Shown: piece by piece, positions 9,701 through 17,589 of the stretch
How positions within the stretch are numbered: position 1 is the first letter of the stretch
Layout: the number at the start of each line of letters is the position of its first letter
Origin: BOG-908 sp963751795
Lineage (GTDB): Bacteria; Pseudomonadota; Alphaproteobacteria; Acetobacterales; Acetobacteraceae
Length of the DNA: 64,000 bases
Assembly (NCBI GenBank): GCA_963751795.1
Contig: CAVVVI010000004.1
Location: 124,001-188,000, forward strand
Reading direction: 5' to 3'
Notes under the pieces: generated by a model
What the model saw: the letters and a program-made list of their open reading frames with translations, nothing else
What the model was told of the DNA's origin: nothing
The model's database searches: none
Program-made: the position numbers and the translations under genes

Positions 9701-10241
9701 GCTCACCGTCACCAGCGACTACAACAACCTCGCCGCCGGCACCGGCAACAGCTACACGCCGTTCGCCAACGTGACTGGAACTATCGACGGCAAGGGCGCC
9801 AGGCTCGCCATCGTCGGTGTGCAGGGCACCGTCATCAGGATGGTCAACGGTGTGGAGACCATCACCGTCACCCCGGGCGGCACTGCCTCCTTCGAGATCG
9901 TCAACAGGGGTGCCGCCGGATCGGCCGAACTGCGCGGCGCGCTGCAAACCAGCGTCAATGGCGGCAGCATCACCGGCACGGCGCTCTCCGGCAGCGGCGT
10001 CACCGCGGCGAATTTCGGCGCCATCGCCGCCGGCGGTCACAGCGACATCTACACTATCGCCTATGCCGGCGGGCAGCTCAGCGGGCAAGCCATTCACCTC
10101 GCCAGCGACTTCGCCAACGTAGCTGGCCTGACCGTGGACATCGTTGCCGCAGCGTCAGCGTCAGCGCCAGCCGCCATGGCCATCGGGCGAGCGGACATTG
10201 CCGCACTGCCCGACCCGCTCACCTGGCACCATGTCAGCTGA
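6771..10241 (+). CDS. Giant beta-strand-repeat protein, probable surface or secreted adhesin-like protein
   Basis: The 1156-residue protein is rich in Gly, Thr, Asn, Ala and Val with almost no Cys. It is built from short alternating hydrophobic/polar strands typical of right-handed beta-helix passengers. It opens with CTWTGAANDDNFNNPANWSP, a motif common at the start of such proteins. Three internal copies of a roughly 190-residue unit are marked by YVHGAGILVG, YVHGAGLLVG and YVHGSGIVIG. The last about 120 residues (GGTASFEIVNRG onward) look like a choice-of-anchor Ig-like domain. There is no signal peptide, no autotransporter barrel and no RTX repeats, so the export route is unclear. Alternative start codons were not favoured because the WTGAAND motif lies at the extreme N-terminus. 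Confidence 0.8.
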   Translation: MTTCTWTGAANDDNFNNPANWSPMQVPGGADTVTIDPAAALTLNVAATLANLTTGAHVTLTVDDYQTLQIGNGTAAATLSNGGTMVLNDVHAVALLVDAGTTTLGGGGTIEMTSGVIQASAAGQVLDNTNNVIAGTGALGNGTLTLANAASGIIDANRSGTTLDINTGNAAVSNAGLLEATMGGNLQIDSSVTNVAGGAIAANGGNVTLTNGTISGGTLSASNGGAIQDIGAVTLAGLTTQSNVRIADYAQMTLLGTIANTGVLSEAYVHGAGILVGPAAGGTVTLNGGGTVTLASALQASGQNDHLTNVNNTINGYGALGNGTSLAVINGAAGTINATGSLALNTGTATLVNDGLIEASTGNLSVASAISDAAGAHITAAGGNIDLLDGSSIAGGTLASTGGAAFVVTSGSTFSVLDGTAGLTNSGTVVVGDYATAILLGTVTNTGLIAEAYVHGAGLLVGRQSGALGTVTLTGGGTVTLASSLQAGQSGETFDNVNNTISGSGLLGAGTHLAIVNGAAGVIDATGGLVLDTGTVTTLNAGLFEATTNGALVVDTTIDNGASGHIAAAGADVFLSGTGVIEGGTLTGSGAGRFVVGNLANNTLAVLDGTRNAITNDAFIEVTDYSGLLIKGTFINNGTLHNDYVHGSGIVIGSNTIFTNNGTLQANQESVTFGGGTRLTNDVRGTLTGGTYQTSNASLSFAAPVITALTAGTVLDESNGAILFDGHDVLSTLRTVQAGATVIVENGSYTGTQALTNAGTLQLNGATYGVGKLANQSGAAIVGNGTIGASLSNAGLIDATTGELDLFGHVNTLGGTIAASSGDFVGFGGTTTLLGSAVVTAADLKVLYHSALHLGAKLTNTGTFVLNNSASVSGAALVITGMLEQTYGGGGVSIISSALTSTGTMQIDQGSTLSVIGGFANTGLILSNGLFLDSHALTGGTLSVGGSGAADLATAAPAASTLAVLDMAGGALTTNGTLTVTSDYNNLAAGTGNSYTPFANVTGTIDGKGARLAIVGVQGTVIRMVNGVETITVTPGGTASFEIVNRGAAGSAELRGALQTSVNGGSITGTALSGSGVTAANFGAIAAGGHSDIYTIAYAGGQLSGQAIHLASDFANVAGLTVDIVAAASASAPAAMAIGRADIAALPDPLTWHHVS
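7570..8730 (+). repeat. Three imperfect internal repeats within the giant repeat protein
   Basis: The DNA encoding (A/D)YVHG(A/S)G recurs at about 7571, 8128 and 8699, spaced by roughly 557 and 571 bp. The first two copies also share a downstream GGGTVTLAS-LQA, NVNNTI and NGAAG-I-ATG-L sequence in the same order. Large in-frame repeats of this kind can recombine and change protein length. Confidence 0.75.
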
Positions 10242-10271
10242 GGAAGATGTGTCGAGTGCACGCCAGGAAGG

Positions 10272-11855
10272 TCAGTGGCTCCCAGCCACTGGCCCGACGA
10301 AGTGCAAATCCTGGTAGTCGAAGCTGAAATCGGCGAGCGGCGAGATGGCGCTCAGTGTCACGGTGGTCGGCTGGCCAGCGCTCACGTGAAAATCGACAAA
10401 GGCGTTTTCGATGTTGTGGTCCGCCCAGCGCGTGCGGAACCGGTTGCCGCCATCCGGCTGCAACGCGCCGCGCATGCCGGGCGTGCGGTCGAAGCTGATC
10501 GCGAGTTGGCCTGGTGCGACCTCGCTGATCGTCATGCTGCCGTACCACGGGTCGCTGTAGTGGCCGGCATAGGTGGCCAGGGGCAGAGTGGGTGAAGCGC
10601 CATGCGCCACGGGGGCAGGGGTGTCGTGCAGGGCTTTCGTGGCACCTGCGATCATGTCCGTGCGCGCGTCCTGCAGGGCTTTGATCCAGTCCGTCGGCGG
10701 CAAGCCGAGATAATGGTCCAGCAGGTGATAGGCCACGGCACGGCGCGTGAAGCTGTCCTCGGAGTTGATGGTAACGGATATGCCAACGTGGCGCTCCGGT
10801 ATGAGGAACTGCATGGCGAGCCCGCCGAACACGGCACCGCTGTGCTGGATAATCATGTGCCCGCGATAGCACTCGACAAACCAGCCCATCGCATAGGTTT
10901 GCAGATCGGGCTGCATGCCGGCGAGCCTGGCCGCCAGCTTGAACTCCTCGGCGGGAACGACGACGACTGGCATCCACATCTCATCGGCTTGGACGGTGCT
11001 GAACAGCTGGTGCCCATCCGCCATGCGGCCACGGGCAAGCTGCACATTCATCCAGATGGCCATGTCGGCCGGGCTCGCGTTGATGGTGCCTGCCGGGCCC
11101 ACGACATCGAAGCCGGCGGGTTGCTCGATTACCGCCTGGTCGCCCACGCCGCGGAAGGCGCCGTTGGTTCGCGCGTGCAGGAAGACTTCGTCGGCGGCGC
11201 CGGGCATGAAGTTGGCGTGCGCGTTCTTCATGCCGAGTGGCTGGAAGATGTTGGTCGTCACGAACGCCTCCCAGCTCTGGCCGGAGACCGCCTCCACCAG
11301 CGCGCCCGCCACGATGTAGAGGATGTTGTCGTAGGCGAATTTCTCGCGAAAGCCCGTGACCGGCTTGAGGTAACGCAAGGCATGCACGATGTCGGCACGG
11401 CTGCGATCCGAGCCGAGAATGACCATCAGATCTCCCTCGCCCAGGCCCAGCCCGCTGCGATGGGTCAGCAGATCGCGCACCGTCATGTGCGCGGTCGCGT
11501 AGGGATCGTACATCTGAAAGCCCGGCAGACGATCGACCACACGATCATCCCAGGACAGTTTGTGGCGGTCCACGAGGATCGCCAGGGCGGCTGCCGTAAA
11601 GGCTTTTGTCTCCGAGCCGATCGGAAAAGCCGTGTTGGCATCGACAGCGTCGCTGCCGTTCAGCTTGCGCACGCCGTACCCGCGGGCAACGCTGACGTGG
11701 CCATTCTCGACTACAGCAAGCCCCAGGCCCGGCGTGCCGAATGCGCGCATGGCCTGCTGCACGGCGGCATCCAGGTCTGCCGGCGGGGCAGCAGTGGCAG
11801 GGCCTGCCCAATAGAATAGACTGGCCGCCAACCCAAGCTGCAGGCCTATCCGCAT
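10272..11855 (-). CDS. Secreted beta-lactamase-fold serine hydrolase (class C/DD-peptidase-like)
   Basis: From ATG 11855 the protein has 527 residues and an N-terminal signal peptide (MRIGLQLGLAASLFYWAGPATAA). That start has a good ribosome site (GGAGTGAACATC immediately before ATG) and leaves 5 bp to the preceding gene; a longer frame reaching 11891 would overlap it. Catalytic marks of the PF00144 family are GSETKAF (the SxxK Ser/Lys, about residue 82), YDNILY (YxN-like) and a C-terminal region with IQHSGAVFGG acting like HxG. The C-terminal third carries an extra domain with strand-rich sequence. Known family members are esterases, D-aminopeptidases or DD-peptidases. Next to a DgcA-like enzyme, a role in trimming D-amino-acid peptides in the periplasm is reasonable but unproven. 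Confidence 0.9.
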   Translation of the reverse strand: MRIGLQLGLAASLFYWAGPATAAPPADLDAAVQQAMRAFGTPGLGLAVVENGHVSVARGYGVRKLNGSDAVDANTAFPIGSETKAFTAAALAILVDRHKLSWDDRVVDRLPGFQMYDPYATAHMTVRDLLTHRSGLGLGEGDLMVILGSDRSRADIVHALRYLKPVTGFREKFAYDNILYIVAGALVEAVSGQSWEAFVTTNIFQPLGMKNAHANFMPGAADEVFLHARTNGAFRGVGDQAVIEQPAGFDVVGPAGTINASPADMAIWMNVQLARGRMADGHQLFSTVQADEMWMPVVVVPAEEFKLAARLAGMQPDLQTYAMGWFVECYRGHMIIQHSGAVFGGLAMQFLIPERHVGISVTINSEDSFTRRAVAYHLLDHYLGLPPTDWIKALQDARTDMIAGATKALHDTPAPVAHGASPTLPLATYAGHYSDPWYGSMTISEVAPGQLAISFDRTPGMRGALQPDGGNRFRTRWADHNIENAFVDFHVSAGQPTTVTLSAISPLADFSFDYQDLHFVGPVAGSH

Positions 11856-11860
11856 GATGT

Positions 11861-12865
11861 TCACTCCATTCGGGTTTCGCCGCTTCCCCACACGGCATCG
11901 GCGCAGTGGATTTCGCCATGCTCATAGGTAACGGAAGGGTTGCGGTCGGTTTTGAGTGCGAGCGGGCCGTCGAGATCGACAACCTGGCAAAGCTGCCCGA
12001 CGATGCAGGCGGGCGCCATCGCCCAGCTCGTGCCCGCCATGTTGCCGACCATGACCGCAAGCCCCAGTTCGCGCGCGCGATAAGCCTGCGCCAGGCCTGC
12101 AGTCAGCCCGCCGCTCTTGTCCAGCTTGATGTTGGCGACCTGAAAGCGGCCGACCAGATGCTGCAGATCGTCGATCGTCTGCAAGCTTTCATCGGCGGCA
12201 AGCGGGATGGGCGATTGAAACCCGTCGAGCGCCGCCTCCTGGCCGCGCGACAGCGGCTGCTCAACCAGCTTGACGCCGGCGCCGACAAAGGCCGGCAATG
12301 CCTGCTCCAGCATCGGCCGGGTGTAACCCTGGTTGGCGTCCACCCCGAGCCAGGCTTGCGGAAAGGCCGCCCGCATCGCCACCACGCGGGCCGTGTCCAG
12401 TGCCACGTCGCCGGTGAGTTTCAGTTTGATGGCGCGCACGCCGGCGAAATCCCGGACGACACCCACCATGGCCTCTGGTGTGTCGGCGCCCGCCGTCATG
12501 GTCGTCACCAGGGGCTTGAGCGCAGGCAGCCCGGCGAGCTGCCAGGCCGGCACACCCTGGCGTGCCGCATCCAGCTCCCATAACGCACAATCCAGCGCAT
12601 TGCGTGCGCCGCCTGCCGGCAACAGGCGCTGCAGATCGGCGCGCGACGCCCCACCTTCGATGTCGGCGCGCACGTCCTGCACCATGCGCATCATGCGATC
12701 GGTGCCGTCATCGAGGTAGTACACCCCCGCCGCTTCGCCGCGACCGGTATGCGCCCCGTCGGTGAGCCGGACGACGATGGCCGGCATGGCCTCGAACACA
12801 TAGCCCGTGATGGCGAAGGGGCGCCGCATCGGCAGGGCTTCGACGACGACCTCCAGCTGCACCAC
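11861..12865 (-). CDS. dgcA: DgcA-type N-acetyl-D-glutamate racemase/dipeptide epimerase (enolase superfamily)
   Basis: This 334-residue enolase-superfamily protein of the muconate-lactonizing/Ala-Glu epimerase subgroup epimerises the alpha carbon of L-Ala-D/L-Glu-type dipeptides or N-acyl glutamate. The two catalytic lysines are in AIKLKLTGD (K147/K149) and NIKLDKSGG (K247). Metal ligands are GVDANQG (D176), VEQPL (E202) and AADES (D225). Length is normal for the family. The window also contains a DgcN-like DUF1611 gene in the facing unit. In marine D-glutamate catabolism, DgcN acetylates D-Glu and DgcA racemises the product, which is why this name is preferred over dipeptide epimerase. A palindromic TTCA-N4-TGAA site lies 35 bp upstream of its start. 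Confidence 0.85.
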   Translation of the reverse strand: MVQLEVVVEALPMRRPFAITGYVFEAMPAIVVRLTDGAHTGRGEAAGVYYLDDGTDRMMRMVQDVRADIEGGASRADLQRLLPAGGARNALDCALWELDAARQGVPAWQLAGLPALKPLVTTMTAGADTPEAMVGVVRDFAGVRAIKLKLTGDVALDTARVVAMRAAFPQAWLGVDANQGYTRPMLEQALPAFVGAGVKLVEQPLSRGQEAALDGFQSPIPLAADESLQTIDDLQHLVGRFQVANIKLDKSGGLTAGLAQAYRARELGLAVMVGNMAGTSWAMAPACIVGQLCQVVDLDGPLALKTDRNPSVTYEHGEIHCADAVWGSGETRME

Positions 12866-12899
12866 GGCGTGTCGTCCCCTAGATGATATTCCAAATTAG

Positions 12900-12911
12900 T
12901 TCACATATGAA
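12900..12911. promoter_or_regulatory. Candidate operator upstream of dgcA (TTCACATATGAA)
   Basis: The 12-mer is an inverted repeat (TTCA-N4-TGAA, 10 of 12 positions symmetric), 35 bp before the dgcA start codon. A near-identical element, followed by the same CCGGT a few bases later, occurs at 13711-13722 before the transporter operon. The XRE-cupin regulator encoded between them is the obvious candidate binder. Confidence 0.5.
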
Positions 12912-12935
12912 AGCTCCGGTCAACGCGCATCCTCT

Positions 12936-13634
12936 TCAGCCGGCCGCCCGCCGCGGCTTCCTGCCGGCGCGCGCCACCGCCGGCGGCAACTGGCCGGTGG
13001 CCACGCGGCGGTCGCCCAGCGCCTGCATCGCCAGGGAATGCGCGTGCACACCGGGGGGTTCGGCCCGCGCGTGTTCGGGGTGCGAATAGATGCAGAGCAG
13101 GCGCGCCGGCGACGGGCCGGCCTGCAGATAGCGGTGCATCAGGGCGGCATCGAAATACACGCTGTCGCCCGCGTGCAGCACCACCGGTTCGTAACCCTCG
13201 CAATGGAACATCACCTCACCGTCGAGCACCAGCGCGAACTCCTCGCCGCCATGCGCCTCGCTATCCGATCCATCGCCTTTCGCGCCCACCTCGATGATGC
13301 AGGGGAAGCAATGCTTCTGCGACAGGTCGGTGGCGAGGAAACGGTGTAAATTGTCGCGCACATCCACCGTCGGGCCGCTGCCTTGCCGCTCCACCACGCG
13401 CCGGCCACCCTTGCGCGCCGGGGCGGCCGGATTGGCGAATAATTCGCCGATCGGCACCTCCAGCCCCAAAGCGAGCTTGGCCAGCTTGCCGTAGGTCAGC
13501 GTGGTCTGCCCATGCTCCACCTTCCACAGCATGGAAACCGACAGGCCGGCGCGGCGGGCAGTCTCGGCGATCGTCCAGCCGCGGCGCTTGCGCAACGCTT
13601 CCACCCGCGTCGACAGCAACGTCTCCTCGTCCAT
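12936..13634 (-). CDS. XRE-family transcriptional regulator with C-terminal cupin sensor domain
   Basis: From ATG 13634 the protein has 232 residues. An N-terminal helix-turn-helix runs from about 10-65 (RRGWTIAETARRAGLSVSML; TYGKLAKLALGLEVPIGELF), and a cupin_2-like barrel from about 110-190 (EAHGGEEFALVLDGEV, HAGDSVYFDAALMHRY). This is the SutR/PuuR-like architecture in which a small molecule binds the cupin. ATG 13634 is chosen because GGACGGAC precedes it; the frame stays open to ATG 13715, but the extra residues look unlike the family. It sits between dgcA and the divergent transporter, with matching palindromes in front of both, so local regulation of the cluster is likely. The inducer is unknown; D-Glu or its N-acyl form is a guess. 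Confidence 0.88.
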   Translation of the reverse strand: MDEETLLSTRVEALRKRRGWTIAETARRAGLSVSMLWKVEHGQTTLTYGKLAKLALGLEVPIGELFANPAAPARKGGRRVVERQGSGPTVDVRDNLHRFLATDLSQKHCFPCIIEVGAKGDGSDSEAHGGEEFALVLDGEVMFHCEGYEPVVLHAGDSVYFDAALMHRYLQAGPSPARLLCIYSHPEHARAEPPGVHAHSLAMQALGDRRVATGQLPPAVARAGRKPRRAAG

Positions 13635-13710
13635 CGGCCGTCCGTCCACACACTGTTCAACCGGGCGCATCATAGGCCTGAAAAAACAGTTGCGGAAGCT
13701 GCACCGAAGT

Positions 13711-13722
13711 TTCACAAATGAA
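13711..13722. promoter_or_regulatory. Candidate operator upstream of the peptide-transporter operon (TTCACAAATGAA)
   Basis: TTCACAAATGAA lies 42 bp before the transporter start codon. It forms the core of a longer imperfect palindrome at 13704-13729 whose outer arms are CCGAAGT and ATTCCGG; about 20 of 26 positions are symmetric. The same core and right arm recur at 12900 upstream of dgcA. It also lies upstream of the regulator's own start, so it could mediate autoregulation. Confidence 0.55.
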
Positions 13723-13763
13723 ATTCCGGTGCGCTACCAGCTCACGCCGGCGAGGGTAGGATC

Positions 13764-15080
13764 ATGGCATCCGCGTTGATCGCGCAGGCTACGCAACGGG
13801 TGCCCAGCCGCACGCTGTTCGGCCACCCGCCCGGTCTGACGGTGCTGTTTCTCACCCAGATGTGGGCGGAGTTCTCGTATTTCGGGCTGCAGGCGCTGCT
13901 CGTCTATTATATGACCGAGCGGCTGGGCCTCTCGCAGCAGCGCGCCTCGCTGATCTACGGCGCCTATGGCGGCGCCGCATTCTTCAGCCCGTTCCTGGGC
14001 GGCATCGTGGCCGATCGCTGGCTCGGCCGGCGGCGCAGCGTGATCACCGGCGGCGTGCTGATGATGTGCGGGCATTTCGCCATGGCAATACCGTCATTGC
14101 TGCTGCCTGCATTGACGCTCGTGGCGCTCGGCAACGGGCTGTTCCTGCCGCCGCTGGCCGTGCAGGTCGGCAGCCTCTACGCCGCCGACGACCCGCGTCG
14201 TGCCCACGCCTTCAGCGCGTACTACATGGGCATCAATCTCGGCGGGCTGCTGGCGCCGCTCGTCTGCGGCTCGCTTGGCGAGTATTTCGGCTACCACTGG
14301 GGTTTCGCCGCCGCCGGCATCGGAATGTTGCTGGGGCTCGCGATTTACCGCGCCGGCGCGTCGTTCCTGCCGCCCGAGCCGGCCCGGGTGGATCGCGCCG
14401 GCCAAGCAACACGCTCGCTGGTGTTGACGGCCCCGGAGCGCGGGCGGCTGCGGCTGCTGGCCGGTATCGTGGCGGTCGTCATCCTGTTCCGCGTCGCCTA
14501 CGAGCAGAGCGGCAACGTGATCGCATTATGGGTGCTGCACCAGACGGACCGCAGCCTGTTCGGTGGCGCGGTCACAATCCCCGCCACCTGGTTCCAGGCG
14601 ATCAACCCTCTGCTGATCATTCTGCTAACGCCGGTTCTGCTGGCGTGGTGGAGCCGGCGGGAACGCAGCGGCGCGCCCGCGAACCTGCTGCTGCGCATGA
14701 GCCTGGGTTGCGCGATCGCAGGTCTGTCCATGCTGCTGATGGTCGCTGCCGCGGCGCGCTACGCATCGCAGTTGCACCCGGTCAGCGCCGCGTGGGTGAC
14801 CGGTTACTTCGTGCTGCTGACTGTGGGAGAGCTGATGGTGATACCGGTCGGCCTGACCATGGTCAGTGCGCTGGCACCCGCCCGCATGGCCGCCATGGCG
14901 ATCGGCGCCTGGTATATTGCAAAGTTCCTCGGCAGCGTCACGGCCGGCATCATGGGTGCCTATTGGGAACGCGTGGCGGCCACATCGTTCTTCGGGCTGG
15001 GTGCAGCGTCTGTGCTGCTGGGTGCCGCGATCCTGTTCGTGCTCGGGCGCAAACACCCTGCGCCGGCCCTCGCATGCTGA
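13764..15080 (+). CDS. POT/PTR2-family proton-dependent peptide transporter
   Basis: The 438-residue membrane protein has about 12 hydrophobic helices. The first carries WAEFSYFGLQALLVYYM, equivalent to the ERFSYYG signature of POT peptide symporters, and GGIVADRWLGRR is the MFS loop 2-3 motif (G-x3-D-R-x-G-x-R-R). The FSAYYMGINLGGL segment matches the POT FYxxINxG signature. The family imports di- and tripeptides with protons across the inner membrane. It is the first gene of the plus-strand unit and faces the XRE-cupin regulator. Next to DgcA/DgcN it is the likely importer of short D-Glu-containing peptides. Substrate choice is inferred from context only. Confidence 0.88.
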   Translation: MASALIAQATQRVPSRTLFGHPPGLTVLFLTQMWAEFSYFGLQALLVYYMTERLGLSQQRASLIYGAYGGAAFFSPFLGGIVADRWLGRRRSVITGGVLMMCGHFAMAIPSLLLPALTLVALGNGLFLPPLAVQVGSLYAADDPRRAHAFSAYYMGINLGGLLAPLVCGSLGEYFGYHWGFAAAGIGMLLGLAIYRAGASFLPPEPARVDRAGQATRSLVLTAPERGRLRLLAGIVAVVILFRVAYEQSGNVIALWVLHQTDRSLFGGAVTIPATWFQAINPLLIILLTPVLLAWWSRRERSGAPANLLLRMSLGCAIAGLSMLLMVAAAARYASQLHPVSAAWVTGYFVLLTVGELMVIPVGLTMVSALAPARMAAMAIGAWYIAKFLGSVTAGIMGAYWERVAATSFFGLGAASVLLGAAILFVLGRKHPAPALAC

Positions 15081-15175
15081 GGCCGTGCCGCATGCCGGCC
15101 GGCCGGCCGGGCACGGCGGTGCCTCGCCCAATACGGCCAGTGCCCAAACCTTGCGCAAACCTGGGGGAACGTCTC

Positions 15176-17515
15176 ATGCGGATTTCATTCTGGCGGGGTG
15201 GATTACTGGTTGCCACGAGCCTGGCCAGCGTGCCGGCGCTGGGGCAGAGCGCGAACCCGCCGCCCGAGGCGCCAGTCACGCCCAAGGCGGCCGCGCCGGT
15301 TCGTGCCGACAGCCAGCCCAGCGCTGTCGAATTGATCATCGTGACGGCGAACAAACGGCGGGAGCGCCAGCGCGACGTGGCCAACAGCGTGACCGCGCTA
15401 ACGGGGCGTGAGCTCGACCGCCGGCAGATCATCACCATCCAGGATCTTGTGTCGCAAGTACCCGGCCTGTCCGTCGAAGATGCGGACAAGACCGAAGTGC
15501 GGATCGTGCTGCGCGGCCTGAACGCCGGCAGCGTCGGTGCCACGGTGGCCAGCGTGGTGGACGAGGTGCCGACCAACGTGACCGCGGCGCTGAACAACGG
15601 CGGCATCAACACACCGAACTACGATCCCTACGATCTGCAGCGCGTCGAAGTGCTGCGCGGACCGCAGGGCACGCTGTATGGCGCCACGGCTGAAGGCGGG
15701 CTGATCAAATACGTGACGAACCCGCCGGATTTGAACACCTATTCCGGCGCGCTCGAAGGCGGACTGGACGGCGCGACCATGGGGAGCATCGGCGGTTCTC
15801 TCAAGGGGTTCGCGAACTTCCCCCTCGTTCCGGGGAAGGTGGGACTGCGCCTCACTGCATGGAACGACTGGCTGCCCGGCTACATCGATAATCCGGAACG
15901 CGGCAAAACGAACGTCAATTCCGGGCAGCAATACGGTTGGCGCGCATCGCTGTTGGCCGAGCCCACGCCGGAGCTCAGCATTCGCCTGACCGCGCAGCGC
16001 CAATCCCTGTTCAGCAACGGCCTCGACTCGCTGCAGGTGGCCGGTGCGGCGCTGACACCTCTGACCCCGCCGGCAAACCAGCTTTCGATCATCAACCCCC
16101 TGCAGAACAACACGGCCCTGCCCACCAACGGCCAGGTCGAGACGGCAGTCTACAATGCCAATGTGAGTTACGACGCCGACTGGGCGACCCTGACCTCGAT
16201 CACCGCCTACTCCTTCGACAATTTCCGCAACCGCTTCGATCTCACCTACGCAAACCTGGCGCCCGGCACGACCTACTCGGATTATCTGGGCGCGCAGGTT
16301 TATGGCACCGCGCCGTTCGTGGGCGAGCGGCAGAATACCGACTCGGGAAAGTTCAGCGAGGAACTGCGTCTGGCGTCCGACTCCGGCCTTACCTTGCTGG
16401 GCCGCCGCTTCGAGTGGCTTATCGGCGGCTTCTACACGCACGAGACGTCGTCGCTGCTGCAATTCGCCGATGCGATCGATCCGGCGCACCCCAACCAGCT
16501 GCTCCAACCGGCGCTGCCGGCCGGCGGGCTGCGGTTGTACGACGCGCTATCCGAATGGGCATTCTACGCCAATATCGACTACTACCTGACGCCGACGATC
16601 GACGTTGCACTCGGCGGCAGGCTGAGCGGCACCACCCAGCACTCCCAGGCCAACGATGTCTGCTGCGTCTTCTTCGGGCCCACGGCAACGGCGCAGGAGA
16701 TCAGCTCGAACGATCACGACCAGCTGTTTTCGGTGGCGCCGCGCTGGCGCGTCAGCGACGATACGCTGCTCTACGCGCGCATCGCCTCCGGCTTTCGCCC
16801 CGGCGGGCCCAATATTCCGGTGCAGGGCTTCCCCAACCTGCCGTCGAGCTACGGTCCCGACCGTACCGTGAATTATGAACTCGGATTGCGGCAGGATCTG
16901 TTCGACAAGCGCGTGTCGATCGATGTCACCGGTTTCTACATCACCTGGAAAGACGTGCAAGTTCTGTCACTCGTCAACACCACTTCGGGCCCGCTCGGTG
17001 TCAACGGCAATGCGGGCAGCGCCATCAGCAAGGGCGTCGAATGGTCACTCACCTGGGCACCGTTGCGGGGCCTGCGGTTGAACGCCACCGGCAGTTATCA
17101 GGACAGCCGTATCGCGCAGAATGCCGCCGGCCTCGGTGCAGCCGCCGGTGACTTCCTGCCCTACGTCCCGTATCTGACCAGCAGCGTGAACGTCGATTAC
17201 GGATGGACGGTGCTGGACCGCTACCGCGCCTATGTCTCGGGCACGTGGAGCTATACCGGCCAGCGCTACACGAGCTTTGTAGCACCGCCGTCGAATGCGG
17301 TGATTGAGTTGCATGTCGCCTTGCCCGGCTATCACACGGGATCGATCCGCCTGGGCGTCGAGGATGACCGCTACGGCCTGGAACTCTATGCCAACAACCT
17401 CGGCGACACGCGCGGCATCGCCACCTATACCAACTACGGCGGCATCGGCCAAACTGGCGAGGCGACGATCATCCAGCCACGCACCATCGGCATGCTGGCG
17501 CGTGTGAAATTCTGA
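15176..17515 (+). CDS. TonB-dependent outer-membrane receptor
   Basis: From ATG 15176, preceded by a GGGGGA ribosome site, the protein has 779 residues. A signal peptide (LLVATSLASVPALGQS) is followed by a TonB-box-like VELIIVTANKRRE at about residue 50. The plug domain spans about 60-170 (DLVSQVPGLSV; VEVLRGPQGTLYGATAEGGLIKYVTNPP), and a 22-strand-type barrel ends in an aromatic residue (MLARVKF). It imports a ligand across the outer membrane using TonB energy. It lies about 95 bp after the POT transporter gene and before a serine hydrolase. Within the proposed D-Glu peptide unit it would be the outer-membrane uptake step. Receptors of this type also take siderophores or vitamins, so the ligand is uncertain. 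Confidence 0.92.
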   Translation: MRISFWRGGLLVATSLASVPALGQSANPPPEAPVTPKAAAPVRADSQPSAVELIIVTANKRRERQRDVANSVTALTGRELDRRQIITIQDLVSQVPGLSVEDADKTEVRIVLRGLNAGSVGATVASVVDEVPTNVTAALNNGGINTPNYDPYDLQRVEVLRGPQGTLYGATAEGGLIKYVTNPPDLNTYSGALEGGLDGATMGSIGGSLKGFANFPLVPGKVGLRLTAWNDWLPGYIDNPERGKTNVNSGQQYGWRASLLAEPTPELSIRLTAQRQSLFSNGLDSLQVAGAALTPLTPPANQLSIINPLQNNTALPTNGQVETAVYNANVSYDADWATLTSITAYSFDNFRNRFDLTYANLAPGTTYSDYLGAQVYGTAPFVGERQNTDSGKFSEELRLASDSGLTLLGRRFEWLIGGFYTHETSSLLQFADAIDPAHPNQLLQPALPAGGLRLYDALSEWAFYANIDYYLTPTIDVALGGRLSGTTQHSQANDVCCVFFGPTATAQEISSNDHDQLFSVAPRWRVSDDTLLYARIASGFRPGGPNIPVQGFPNLPSSYGPDRTVNYELGLRQDLFDKRVSIDVTGFYITWKDVQVLSLVNTTSGPLGVNGNAGSAISKGVEWSLTWAPLRGLRLNATGSYQDSRIAQNAAGLGAAAGDFLPYVPYLTSSVNVDYGWTVLDRYRAYVSGTWSYTGQRYTSFVAPPSNAVIELHVALPGYHTGSIRLGVEDDRYGLELYANNLGDTRGIATYTNYGGIGQTGEATIIQPRTIGMLARVKF

Positions 17516-17589
17516 CCGGCGTTCGGCCGAGCCGTCGCCGCCCGCCGGCCCGGCCAGCGCTTCGCCTGCACCTTCTAGGAGGACTCACC

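Noticed and set aside
10273..10291. Hairpin CAGTGGCT-CCC-AGCCACTG at the convergent gene ends as a terminator
   Set aside because: There is no following T run on either strand and it overlaps the coding end of the serine hydrolase gene.
13862..17515. A single 1217-codon frame seeming to join the POT transporter region to the TonB receptor
   Set aside because: Its first 438 codons are the wrong frame of the transporter gene, with no protein-like character; the receptor starts at 15176 with its own ribosome site and signal peptide.
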